Virus record (IMG/VR): IMGVR_UViG_3300035701_000046
Location: 1-52,717 of that record
Reading direction: 5' to 3' (one strand)
Length of the DNA stretch: 52,717 bases
Source of the DNA: a virus
The translations under genes were made by a program, and so were the position numbers. Shown piece after piece: positions 23,631 to 31,585 of the stretch (position 1 is the stretch's first letter; each line of letters opens with the position of its first letter). The notes below the pieces were generated by a model. That model did no database searches, had not been told where the DNA came from, and saw only the letters and a list, made by a program, of their open reading frames with translations.

Positions 23631-24439
23631 GCATGACATTCGTGATCCCGTCACGCTCGACACCGGAGTCTGAAGAAAAAGTCAAAGTCGCCATGTCATC
23701 GATCCGCAAAGTCCGTGGGGCCGATGATGAAATCGTCGTGGTCCGTGATTGCCCGTCTATGGCTTTCGCGTACAACGAGGGGACCCGCCGGGCGGCCAAT
23801 GAGCGGATCGTTTTCATGCACGATGATGTCGAGTTGCGACCGAGCGAATACTGGTCGGATGCAGTCCTCGATGCGATCTTCCAAAAATGGCCCGTGGGAT
23901 TCTTGGGGGTTGCCGGTTCGAAAGACATGTTCCCGGATGGCCGGTGGTATATCGACGGGAATAGAATGTGCGGGGCGTGCTTCCACGCGCAGATATTCGC
24001 CCCAAACCAAGCTGCCCCGGAGGGATCCACGAGACTCCCAGACGGTAGGCAATACCAAGAATGGTATACGGCCTACGGGGATTTCGGTCGGGTCGTTGTC
24101 CTCGATGGGGTGCTTCTCATCTCGACGAAAACTGTCCTTTCGAAGATCGGCGGCTTCGATGAGGAAACTTTCAAAGACACGTGGCATTACTACGATCTCG
24201 ATGTGACGCTCCGGGCGCATCTCGCCGGGTTCCATAACATAACGGTCCCGCTTTTTATCTGTCATCTTAGTCCCGGAAGTTACAACGATAAATGGGCGCA
24301 GACCAAGGATGCTTTCCTTCGAAAGTGGTTCCCCCAACTTCCCGTTCTTCTCGATTTCGAACATGACTACACCGTCCAAGCCCTTAGACACATTCAGCTC
24401 GGACAAGCTGGACCTCCAGGACCCGAAATGGCGGGATAA
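23627..24439 (+). CDS. Glycosyltransferase, GT-A fold (GT2-like)
   Basis: This 270-residue protein shows the GT2 order: TFVIPSRS start, EIVVVRDCPSMAFAYNEGTR, the metal-binding acidic motif FMHDDVEL near residues 62-69, and GGFDEETFKDTWHYYDLDVTLRA near 183-205. GT2 enzymes transfer sugar from a nucleotide donor to an acceptor. It is the first of six glycosyltransferase-type genes in 9 kb. The start overlaps the previous stop (ATGA). The C-terminal PPGPEMAG tail overlaps the next gene by 77 bases. Confidence 0.85.
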   Translation: MSMTFVIPSRSTPESEEKVKVAMSSIRKVRGADDEIVVVRDCPSMAFAYNEGTRRAANERIVFMHDDVELRPSEYWSDAVLDAIFQKWPVGFLGVAGSKDMFPDGRWYIDGNRMCGACFHAQIFAPNQAAPEGSTRLPDGRQYQEWYTAYGDFGRVVVLDGVLLISTKTVLSKIGGFDEETFKDTWHYYDLDVTLRAHLAGFHNITVPLFICHLSPGSYNDKWAQTKDAFLRKWFPQLPVLLDFEHDYTVQALRHIQLGQAGPPGPEMAG

Positions 24440-24713
24440 GGAGGGGACAGCGCCCGAGGCCCCCGATGATAAGGGGGATTCTTCCCCGGAAGAAATACCG
24501 GAAAACTCACCCAAGGTGGAGTTACAGGGAGGATTCCGCCCGCCGTCGATTGTGACGGAGACGAGGATTCGGAACGTGATCGACCGCCAGGCCCCTGCGG
24601 ACAGTTACACGGTTATCGTTGTCCAGGGGGACGATCCTTCGGTCGTCGCCAGCCAGATTGCCGCGTTGCGAAAGCTGTTATGCGAGGAGGAAACCAATGC
24701 CAAAACACAGTGA
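24363..24713 (+). CDS. Acidic, partly disordered protein
   Basis: A 116-residue protein, MTTPSKPLDTFSSDKLDLQ..., Pro/Glu/Asp-rich for the first 65 residues, then a compact end (TETRIRNVIDRQAP, YTVIVVQGDDPSVVASQ). It overlaps the glycosyltransferase gene before it and the gene after it. No ribosome site precedes ATG 24363, so the start is uncertain. Confidence 0.6.
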   Translation: MTTPSKPLDTFSSDKLDLQDPKWRDKEGTAPEAPDDKGDSSPEEIPENSPKVELQGGFRPPSIVTETRIRNVIDRQAPADSYTVIVVQGDDPSVVASQIAALRKLLCEEETNAKTQ

Positions 24714-25302
24714 CCAGGAGCAATTCATCCCGGCGAGCAAGATCGCGCGGACAGCCAATTACCGAAACGCGCAGGGGGAAAGAATCGGCATCCCACCTTC
24801 TCGCGTCCCGGAGACCGACGATCTTTTCGAGTTCTCGCTTGCCATCAGCGAGGGACTCCGCGAGGAAGGACCGCCCACCGGTTTCTACCGGTACGTGCTG
24901 GAACAACCGAACGGGCCACAGCAAGTGGCGAACCTCGGCCATGTAACGGCGCAGGCGGACGACTATTGGGAGCCGCCGATCGATGTCGCCCAGGAAGACC
25001 GCGAAGAGACCTCTGGGCGCGGTGCCGGGACGCCGGGCCGTGGGGTACCCGTGACGGATCGATACGGATACGAGAAGGAAGTAGGGGTAACGAGAGCGAA
25101 GCGGGCAGCTCTGATGCAATCGCAGCTTCGGTATCTGTGCAAGCAGGCCGAGGACTGTGTGAATCGTGCGCAGATCGCCGAGAATTCGGGGAAACAGGAG
25201 CTTGCTCGCCTCTTCGATGCGAAGGCCGAGAAGTTCCTCTCTTTGGCTGAGCAGAAGCGTCAGGAAATCGCTCTCCGCGAGGACTTCGAGACGAGAGGCT
25301 AA
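24697..25302 (+). CDS. Hypothetical structural-type protein, 201 residues
   Basis: The protein MPKHSDQEQFIPASKIART... has a Gly/Arg linker near residue 112 (RGAGTPGRGVP) and a helical C-terminus (LMQSQLRYLCKQAEDCVNRAQ). A GAGGAGG site lies 6 bases upstream of ATG 24697. It stands directly before the four tandem beta-rich paralogues. Function unknown. Confidence 0.7.
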   Translation: MPKHSDQEQFIPASKIARTANYRNAQGERIGIPPSRVPETDDLFEFSLAISEGLREEGPPTGFYRYVLEQPNGPQQVANLGHVTAQADDYWEPPIDVAQEDREETSGRGAGTPGRGVPVTDRYGYEKEVGVTRAKRAALMQSQLRYLCKQAEDCVNRAQIAENSGKQELARLFDAKAEKFLSLAEQKRQEIALREDFETRG

Positions 25303-25305
25303 GCG

Positions 25306-25587
25306 ATGTCGTTCTATGCTCACGCAAAAAAGGTGGGATTCGTCCAGGTCTCTCTCGCCAACGGAAAGTGGGTTCCAGGTTTTCGGACCATTCAGAATAT
25401 GGGAGCCGCCCCCGTTTTCCTTGGACCGACCGGGGTGACTGTGAATACCGGTTGGCGTCTTTGCCCTGGCGAGGAGATCCAGTGGGATAATCTCAGCGTT
25501 GCCCCGGCAGATGAGGCGTTGTACGCCATCGCTGAACGGGGTCCTGTCTCGGGTGAACTCAGAATCCTAGATGCGAAAACTCCGTAG
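25306..25587 (+). CDS. Beta-rich decoration-like protein, paralogue 1
   Basis: The 93 residues contain IQNMGAAPVFLGPTGVTVNTGWRL and end LYAIAERGPVSGELRILDA. The N-x-GAxPVxxG-x-TGVT-x2-xGxxL ... ALYAI pattern recurs in the next three genes and is typical of small phage virion-surface or decoration proteins. Position among glycosyltransferases suggests a glycosylated surface protein, which is inference. Confidence 0.7.
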   Translation: MSFYAHAKKVGFVQVSLANGKWVPGFRTIQNMGAAPVFLGPTGVTVNTGWRLCPGEEIQWDNLSVAPADEALYAIAERGPVSGELRILDAKTP

Positions 25588-25593
25588 GCTGCT

Positions 25594-25947
25594 ATGACAC
25601 TCAAGATTTTCCAGAAAACGGTTCTTCCCCGTCGAACTTGTCTCTCCGGGGTCGGAGGGATCGGCCCGGCGACCCGCACAAGTTTCATGGTCGCGAATGT
25701 CGGTGCGGGATGTATCTGGTGTGGTGCGAGCGGCGTTAGCCCGCAGACTGGATACCGCTTACTCCCCGGAACCTATCTTGCGGTTCGGGAAGGGGACGGG
25801 AATTTCGTTCGCGACCCGTCCAGTTTTAGCTATGCGTATATCTATCGCTCGGGCGGATCCGGCGGTGGCGGCTTTCACAAGAATAATGTCTATGCAATCT
25901 GCTGTCCTGCGGTCACGGGGCAGATCGCGTTCCTTGAGTGTGATTAG
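25594..25947 (+). CDS. Beta-rich decoration-like protein, paralogue 2
   Basis: This 117-residue copy has FMVANVGAGCIWCGASGVSPQTGYRLLPGT and YAICCPAVTGQIAFLE, matching the shared pattern. It carries a longer middle with YRSGGSGGGGFH. The extra cysteines are unique to this copy. Confidence 0.65.
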   Translation: MTLKIFQKTVLPRRTCLSGVGGIGPATRTSFMVANVGAGCIWCGASGVSPQTGYRLLPGTYLAVREGDGNFVRDPSSFSYAYIYRSGGSGGGGFHKNNVYAICCPAVTGQIAFLECD

Positions 25948-25965
25948 GCGAGGAGGTTTTACGCG

Positions 25966-26241
25966 ATGGCACTTTCGACGGCAAGAGTCTCGGTAACAAC
26001 GACACAAGCTCTGTTGCAAGCAGGAATCACGCATACGACGCGGACCTTTATCCAACTCACGAATCTTGGCCCGCATACCGCGTGGCTTGGCCCGACCGGA
26101 GTGACAACGGCCAATGGGTTCCCCCTCTATGTGGGGCGGACGATTCGCTCGAACAACCTTCAGGGCCTCCAGAACGAGCAAATTTATGCGATCTCTGGCC
26201 CCACGGAGACCGCGTCTATCTGCGTTTTGGAGGCGTCATAA
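25966..26241 (+). CDS. Beta-rich decoration-like protein, paralogue 3
   Basis: The 91 residues include IQLTNLGPHTAWLGPTGVTTANG and QIYAISGPTETASICVLEA. A GAGGAGG ribosome site precedes ATG 25966. It ends one base into the start of the next copy, so the last two copies are translationally coupled. Confidence 0.7.
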   Translation: MALSTARVSVTTTQALLQAGITHTTRTFIQLTNLGPHTAWLGPTGVTTANGFPLYVGRTIRSNNLQGLQNEQIYAISGPTETASICVLEAS

Positions 26242-26519
26242 TGGCTTTCGTCTCAAAGAGATATTTCGTGAAGCCTACCGCGACCCCGAACATTTTAACG
26301 GGCTATGTCACGGTTTACGGGGCATGGGTTGCTAATGTCGGGGCAACCCCCGTCTACTGCGGAACAACCGGGGTAACGGACGCGATCGGGATCCGACTCG
26401 CTCCAAGGTCCGTAACGCATTTTGAGATTCTTGATAATGCCACCAACGATATCGTGCGATTCATCTCTCCTACGGCTGTGACCGGGGAGATACGGGTACT
26501 TCTCGCCGACTCCGGCTAA
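26241..26519 (+). CDS. Beta-rich decoration-like protein, paralogue 4
   Basis: The 92-residue product MAFVSKRYFVKPTATPNIL... has AWVANVGATPVYCGTTGVTDAIG and SPTAVTGEIRVLLADSG. It follows the previous copy directly, with TTTGGAGG before ATG 26241. A longer in-frame start lies inside the previous gene. Confidence 0.65.
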   Translation: MAFVSKRYFVKPTATPNILTGYVTVYGAWVANVGATPVYCGTTGVTDAIGIRLAPRSVTHFEILDNATNDIVRFISPTAVTGEIRVLLADSG

Positions 26520-26533
26520 CAGGAGGTATAAAA

Positions 26534-26908
26534 ATGTCAGATGCTCATGACAGTTACACGATTCCCGAAGGGGGAGTCTGTGGAGCGTTCAACACTCAGA
26601 CGATTGCCGAACGGGATCGGCCTATGGCGCGGAAAACAGCAGGCCACACGAAGCTGGCCGCAATCGACTGGCAGAAGGCCCCGGACGACCCGTGGCAGAA
26701 GGTTGCGGAGGTTGTTGAGAACATCAACGACAGCTCGTATGTCCCGACTCAGGTTCTGAGGGATACGCTGGAGAAGATCAAGCAGCGGCATCATGGGGAC
26801 GAGCCGACCGATGAGCAGAAAGCGAATGTCTCGCTCATCGAGAAGGAACTGAAGATGCGGGATACCGATCCTGACTATGCCGCTCGGCGCGAGGGCAGAA
26901 TCAAGTAG
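26534..26908 (+). CDS. Hypothetical protein, 124 residues
   Basis: The protein MSDAHDSYTIPEGGVCGAF... becomes helical and charged (WQKVAEVVENINDSS, LEKIKQRHHGDEPTDEQ). AGGAGGT lies 6 bases upstream of the start. An internal Met at residue 31 could be an alternative start. No family is recognised. Confidence 0.65.
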   Translation: MSDAHDSYTIPEGGVCGAFNTQTIAERDRPMARKTAGHTKLAAIDWQKAPDDPWQKVAEVVENINDSSYVPTQVLRDTLEKIKQRHHGDEPTDEQKANVSLIEKELKMRDTDPDYAARREGRIK

Positions 26909-26916
26909 GAGAAATC

Positions 26917-27543
26917 ATGGAATACATCGCAGCTACTCCCGAGAGCATAGACGACTGGGAAAACGAACTTATCGTCCGGGATGATGGTGAGGACGGTTTC
27001 GAGAAACGTAGTCCTGACGAGGTCTTGGGATCGGTTTTCGTGGAAGGACACGACGAGCTTTACCATCCTCCCGAGCGTTTCCGGCCCAGCCTATTCGATA
27101 TCCAGATCGGGTCCGTTGCCCTGGCGGCGAATGCCCTGTGGGAAGAGCTTCACACCGTCACCGGGGCGGTTCTCATCCGGCACATTCAGCTTGAACGTAT
27201 CGATGTCGCGAAGTATTCTGCCCTGGACCCGTCTGTTATCGAGGAAGGGACGATTACTTTTCGCTGTGAAGTCGAGGCGACCTACCCGCAGTATCGGCGG
27301 GCTTCGATTACGGTCCCTGTCAGGATCGTTGATGGAGCGGCTTCTCGCGGGCTTTTCTTCTTGGGAGCCGGGGAGAGAAAACGGGTTCTCTCAAAGGAAG
27401 GTCTGGAACAGTATATGACGGTGAAGCCGTGGTTCACGATCAGCCGCCCCCCGGATGTGGGCTTGGCGGAGATCGACCGAGTCGTTCATACCGACTATCC
27501 GTCGTACATGCGCTCTCGATATACGTGGGACATCGGTTTCTAA
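26917..27543 (+). CDS. Hypothetical beta-rich protein, 208 residues
   Basis: The acidic start (MEYIAATPESIDDWENELIV) leads into a beta-rich body with RHIQLERIDVAKYSALDPS and SITVPVRIVDGAA, and a C-terminal HTDYPSYMRSRYTWDIGF. It reads like a phage structural protein, but no family is recognised. Confidence 0.65.
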   Translation: MEYIAATPESIDDWENELIVRDDGEDGFEKRSPDEVLGSVFVEGHDELYHPPERFRPSLFDIQIGSVALAANALWEELHTVTGAVLIRHIQLERIDVAKYSALDPSVIEEGTITFRCEVEATYPQYRRASITVPVRIVDGAASRGLFFLGAGERKRVLSKEGLEQYMTVKPWFTISRPPDVGLAEIDRVVHTDYPSYMRSRYTWDIGF

Positions 27544-27558
27544 CCACAGAGGGGCATC

Positions 27559-27753
27559 GTGGATCGGATCGTCCGAGGGCTTCCGTGGGACGGGTTTCGA
27601 GAGAACAGGCCGAAACCCGACAAATTCCTTGCCATGCGTAATTGGAAGACAGTATCCTGCCCTAAATGTAGATGGGAGTGGCGTGTGTTGAGTCGATGCC
27701 GGTTCTGTTGTTGCCCGAGATGCTCGCAGGATTTCATTTCTGAAGAGCGTTGA
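27559..27753 (+). CDS. Small zinc-ribbon protein before a glycosyltransferase
   Basis: From GTG 27559, 64 residues with CPKCRWEWRVLSRCRFCCCPRC, a four-or-more cysteine zinc ribbon. AGAGGGG precedes GTG. The stop TGA shares its last base with the next ATG (TGATG), so the two are coupled. Confidence 0.65.
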   Translation: MDRIVRGLPWDGFRENRPKPDKFLAMRNWKTVSCPKCRWEWRVLSRCRFCCCPRCSQDFISEER

Positions 27754-28631
27754 TGTTGAAAATTCTGCTAACCAACAATCATCTCTATCGACGGGGCGGG
27801 TCGGAGACCTTCACTTACGCGCTGGCCGAGGAGTTTGCCCGGCGCGGTCATGCCGTCTCTATCTTCACAATCGAGCCAGGGGTTCTCTCTCTACAGATAC
27901 CGGCGACTGTTGTCGAAGAGCCAAAGGGAGATTACGATCTTATCCTTGTCTCTCACAATACCTGTCTCCCGCGAGTAAGCCGATGTGGAGGTCCGAAAGT
28001 CCTCACTTGCCACGGCATATTCCCGTCGCCGGAGCAGCCGACCAAGGGCGCTGATCACTACGTCGGTATCTCTGAGGAAGTTTGCACCCATCTCTCGCGA
28101 AAGGGATATCCGAGTACGCTCATCAGGAATGGGATCAACTGCCGGGAATTCGCTTCTCTCCATCCGATTCGGCAGAAGCTGAAATCTGTCCTCTGCCTGG
28201 CGCAGAGCGACAAAGCTCGTTCGAAAGTCTATCTCGCCTGTAAGAAGCTCGGTCTTGAACTCGCGATGGGCGACAACGAACCCAACGTGGTCCAGTGGAT
28301 GAATCGAGCCGATATCGTTGTTTCTCTGGGCCGAGGAGCCTACGAGGCGATGGCGTGTGGTCGGGCCGTGTTGATCTTCGATGAACGATGGTATATGCCG
28401 AATCCTGGCGTAGGCGACGGGCTTGTTACGCGGGACAACTGGAAGAAACTTGCTGAGTGTAATTTCTCGGGGCGGGCTACGGGGAAAGTCTTCGAAGTAG
28501 AGGACCTTGAGAAAGAGTTCTCCCGTTATGAACCCTCGATGGGAACGGTCAATCGGGAGATCGCGGTTGAGAATTTCAACGTCGAGGGTCAGGTAGACAA
28601 GTATCTGGCCCTTGTTGGTATTCGGGAATGA
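27753..28631 (+). CDS. Glycosyltransferase, GT-B fold (GT4-like)
   Basis: This 292-residue protein begins MLKILLTNNHLYRRGGSETF, the GT4 N-terminal start with its glycine-rich donor loop, and has a C-terminal GRGAYEAMACGRAVLIFDE, the EX7E-type donor-binding segment. GT4 enzymes use nucleotide sugars without a metal. It is shorter than typical GT4 (350-400 residues). The ATG overlaps the previous stop. Confidence 0.85.
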   Translation: MLKILLTNNHLYRRGGSETFTYALAEEFARRGHAVSIFTIEPGVLSLQIPATVVEEPKGDYDLILVSHNTCLPRVSRCGGPKVLTCHGIFPSPEQPTKGADHYVGISEEVCTHLSRKGYPSTLIRNGINCREFASLHPIRQKLKSVLCLAQSDKARSKVYLACKKLGLELAMGDNEPNVVQWMNRADIVVSLGRGAYEAMACGRAVLIFDERWYMPNPGVGDGLVTRDNWKKLAECNFSGRATGKVFEVEDLEKEFSRYEPSMGTVNREIAVENFNVEGQVDKYLALVGIRE

Positions 28632-28671
28632 GCTGACCAAGTTCGCGTTGTTGTTGACTGGGGGTGCCTCG

Positions 28672-29439
28672 ATGATTACGACAAAAGGGTCTCATGATAC
28701 GCTCGCCCGAATCGCCGAATTAATGCAATTAGGCCCGAGAATGTATTATCTCCGGCACGGCGGGGATTTCGCGATGATGATGGGCCACAACGATATGATG
28801 CACCACCACAGCCCCGCTTTAGCGAAAGAGATTCTGGAGTCTGTTCAAATAGATCATCCCGAGTGCATTCATTCTATTCCCATTTGCGCCCCTGACGAGC
28901 CGGGGATGGAGCGGATTGGGATTAGCGGTCAAAACCCTCCCAAAGGCCCCTACATTGGGATGATGAACAAAATCGAAGAGACGATGGTGCAGCGAGAATT
29001 TTATCAAGCGAACGCGATGACGTATCTCGCCGCTTGTGATCCGGCTTGTTTGCGCGCTTTCCTGGATCAGCATGTTGTCCGTGCCCCGAAAGTGTTCCTC
29101 GGGTCTCTCCAGCAGGAGCACATGGAGAAGCTGTTCGGGCCGATCAAGCACCACGTCTTGATCCCGCCCTGGGACGCTTACTATAGCATGGACGAATGGT
29201 GGCCGCTTTTCTCGGGAAAGTGTTTGGACCCGGAAGTCACGCTGATCCTAATCGCTGCGGGTTTAGCGGGTCGAGTCGTCGAGAAGAGACTCTGGTACGC
29301 CGGAGTGCATAAACACATCCTTGATATTGGGTCTTGGACGGACGCTTTTGTCGGGAATCAGACCCGTAGCTGGATTCGGACGGCCTACGCGAACAATGCC
29401 TTTCAGGCCGATAAGCTCCTTTATCAGCCGGTAGACTGA
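28672..29439 (+). CDS. Glycosyltransferase-like, GT-D fold
   Basis: This 255-residue protein has YYLRHGGDFAMMMG near the start and a Rossmann-like C-terminus CLDPEVTLILIAAGLAGRVVEK and HILDIGSWTDAFVG. This two-part layout resembles GT-D enzymes (the SP_1767-type), which keep an Asp/Glu-Gly motif near the N-terminus. The match is partial. GGGGGTG precedes ATG 28672. It sits among known glycosyltransferases. Confidence 0.6.
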   Translation: MITTKGSHDTLARIAELMQLGPRMYYLRHGGDFAMMMGHNDMMHHHSPALAKEILESVQIDHPECIHSIPICAPDEPGMERIGISGQNPPKGPYIGMMNKIEETMVQREFYQANAMTYLAACDPACLRAFLDQHVVRAPKVFLGSLQQEHMEKLFGPIKHHVLIPPWDAYYSMDEWWPLFSGKCLDPEVTLILIAAGLAGRVVEKRLWYAGVHKHILDIGSWTDAFVGNQTRSWIRTAYANNAFQADKLLYQPVD

Positions 29440-29440
29440 T

Positions 29441-30148
29441 ATGGCGTTGAAGACGGAAATCGTCATCGTGAAATACAACGTCCCGGACTACGAAGCGAGG
29501 ACGATTGAAGCCGTTGCACGGCATACTCCTGGCCGCTATACGTTGACGGCGTATCAGAATGAAAAGGGTGTCGGACTCGCGAAATGCTGGAATCGGTTGA
29601 TCGCTTGTTCAGACGCTGACTATATCTGTCTCCTGAACTCTGATACGGTCCCGGCGAAGAATTGGCTCGACTTGCTTCTCGAAACGTTCGATCTTCTCCC
29701 GAACGTCGGATGCGTATTCCCTTCGTCGAACAACTGCGCTGTGGGGATGATAAATGTCCCGTTCTCAATCGACGAGAAAAGTCTCGGGGCCATAAATGAT
29801 TTCGCGGTCGGGTTACGGGATCGAGATGGAACCCGGATATCGACCGTCGAGGTGGGTTCGGCGACATGCTTGCTTTTCCCGAGATGGGTGTGGGAAAAAG
29901 CTGGCCGATTCGATGAAGAGTTTTTCCTCTACGGAGAAGATAGTGAGTTCACGCACCGGGTGAGGACTAAACTTGGCTTGAGCCTTTGCTGGCGGCATGC
30001 GGCGTATGTCCATCATTACAAGGCGAAGTCTGTCGGAAAGGCCATAGAAGCATTCGAGTTCGACTACAAAGAAGTTCGCAAGGAGGCAACCAGGCTGTGG
30101 AGAATAAAGACCGGAAAGGACCCGGAGACAGGGCATCAAATCCTGTGA
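29441..30148 (+). CDS. Glycosyltransferase, GT2 family
   Basis: This 235-residue GT-A enzyme begins IVIVKYNVPDYEARTIEAV, has ICLLNSDTVPAKNW (metal/donor-binding DxD-like, residues 62-75) and ends with GRFDEEFFLYGEDSEFTHRVRTKLG, a classic GT2 ED motif. The stop overlaps the next start (GTGA). It is the third glycosyltransferase-type gene in a row here. Confidence 0.9.
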   Translation: MALKTEIVIVKYNVPDYEARTIEAVARHTPGRYTLTAYQNEKGVGLAKCWNRLIACSDADYICLLNSDTVPAKNWLDLLLETFDLLPNVGCVFPSSNNCAVGMINVPFSIDEKSLGAINDFAVGLRDRDGTRISTVEVGSATCLLFPRWVWEKAGRFDEEFFLYGEDSEFTHRVRTKLGLSLCWRHAAYVHHYKAKSVGKAIEAFEFDYKEVRKEATRLWRIKTGKDPETGHQIL

Positions 30149-30459
30149 TTCGACCAGAGCCATTTCGCGAAAGCGTTCAGGAGATTCGGAGAAGAAATAA
30201 AGAGCTTGGAGAATTGGTGGCGGCACTGATCGGGGAATGGAATCGTCTCAAGAGAGCGAACCGACCCCTCGAAGACCCGCTTGTGCTCCTGATCGAGCGT
30301 TCTGCGGCGCGGGATTTTCTCGATTATCAACGTCGCGTTGAGGAGATCGAAGACCGTGGGGGAGATGCTGCTACGTTAGTGTGCGATCGGGAACTCATGG
30401 ACATGATCCAGGAAGAGTTCCCTTGTCTTGAACATCGATCTGAAGGGCTTGTGCATTGA
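30145..30459 (+). CDS. Small helical protein between glycosyltransferases
   Basis: A GTG-started frame of 104 residues, VIRPEPFRESVQEIRRRNKE..., helical and charged (LGELVAALIGEWNRLKRANR). GTG overlaps the upstream stop and the stop overlaps the next TTG start, so it is embedded in a coupled set. No family is recognised. Confidence 0.6.
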   Translation: MIRPEPFRESVQEIRRRNKELGELVAALIGEWNRLKRANRPLEDPLVLLIERSAARDFLDYQRRVEEIEDRGGDAATLVCDRELMDMIQEEFPCLEHRSEGLVH

Positions 30460-31256
30460 AGATTATCGGTATCACACGGGTCAGAAATGAGCAACCGATT
30501 ATTCGTGAAACGCTCGATCACGTTGCAAAGCTCGTTGACGGAATCGTTGTCTATGATGACTGTTCTACCGATCTAACGTCGGCAATCTGTGCTGGACATT
30601 GGGCTGTCAAGAGGGTGATCCGGGGGGAAAGATGGGAAAGCCAGCCGTGGGAGCGTGCGCAAGCAGAGGGAAAACTTCGTCAAATCCCGTATGAAGCTGC
30701 TGTCGAGCTGGGCGCGGATTGGGTCTACTACTTTGACGGGGACGAATTCCTAGAGCCAGCGTTCCCCGGATCTCTAAGTAATCTGATCGAGGAATATCCG
30801 AGCGCGAAGGCTTTTCGTTTCCGGCTCTTCGATTTCTACATTACTCAAGAGGATATCGGCCTTCCGTGGCACCAGCGGCGGTTTATTGGGCCAGAGTATC
30901 GGGATATCTTGATGCTGTTCCGCGTTCATCCCGCGATCATCTTTCTCAACCGAGAGCCAAGTTGCGTTCTTCCGCCTATTCAAGTCGGTGGGGATGTCCG
31001 TCATTATGGCAAAGCGATCTCCGTCTCTCATTGGGAAGAGACGTGCGACTATTACATCAATCACCGTGGCGGCGATCTGCTCCCTCAATTCTCGGTCAAA
31101 TGGAGAAACCGTCGTGGCCGGGCGGTTCATACAGAAAGCGATTTCGGTAATCCACTAATACGATGGGAGGAGCGGGCCGAGAAGGGTTTCCCGCTTCACG
31201 ACCCGCCCGAGCAGTATGCGAAAGAGGTGGCTCTTGAGCGTATCAGGCTGCTGTAA
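30456..31256 (+). CDS. Glycosyltransferase, GT2-like
   Basis: This 266-residue protein begins LKIIGITRVRNEQPIIRETL, has VVYDDCSTDLTSAIC near residues 32-46, and the donor-metal motif YYFDGDEFLEP near 91-101. These are GT2 hallmarks. The start codon TTG overlaps the preceding stop. The C-terminal half is His/Arg-rich (NRRGRAVHTESDFGN). Confidence 0.85.
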   Translation: MKIIGITRVRNEQPIIRETLDHVAKLVDGIVVYDDCSTDLTSAICAGHWAVKRVIRGERWESQPWERAQAEGKLRQIPYEAAVELGADWVYYFDGDEFLEPAFPGSLSNLIEEYPSAKAFRFRLFDFYITQEDIGLPWHQRRFIGPEYRDILMLFRVHPAIIFLNREPSCVLPPIQVGGDVRHYGKAISVSHWEETCDYYINHRGGDLLPQFSVKWRNRRGRAVHTESDFGNPLIRWEERAEKGFPLHDPPEQYAKEVALERIRLL

Positions 31257-31263
31257 CGCAAGA

Positions 31264-31515
31264 ATGATCGTACCGCACATCCGTTATGCCGGTAGCGAGA
31301 ACAGCATCGTTCACACACCGGTCAATTTCGCTGCTATCGGCGCAAACGATCTCAGAACGACGCGAGAGGTGACCGTGTGCGGGCCTCTCGTTGACAAGAG
31401 AGAGAACAAAGTGATCGCCTCGAAAGCGATCGTATTCGGCTCTGACTTCAAGATGACTCATGACGACCTCCTTTTCCGAAATTGTAGATGCAAGATGGGT
31501 ACCGTGTCGGGATAG
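31264..31515 (+). CDS. Small hypothetical protein
   Basis: An 83-residue frame, MIVPHIRYAGSENSIVHTP..., with a strand-rich start and CRCKMGTVSG end. There is no clear ribosome site. The gene lies between two glycosyltransferase genes. After it, 70 bases (31516-31585) contain the GTTGTCGTTG motif and the ribosome site of the next gene. Confidence 0.5.
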   Translation: MIVPHIRYAGSENSIVHTPVNFAAIGANDLRTTREVTVCGPLVDKRENKVIASKAIVFGSDFKMTHDDLLFRNCRCKMGTVSG

Positions 31516-31585
31516 GGAATCGTGAGGAACAACCGGGAATCATTGAGGACGTTGTCGTTGCAAAAAGAGGGATTGAGGAGGAAAT

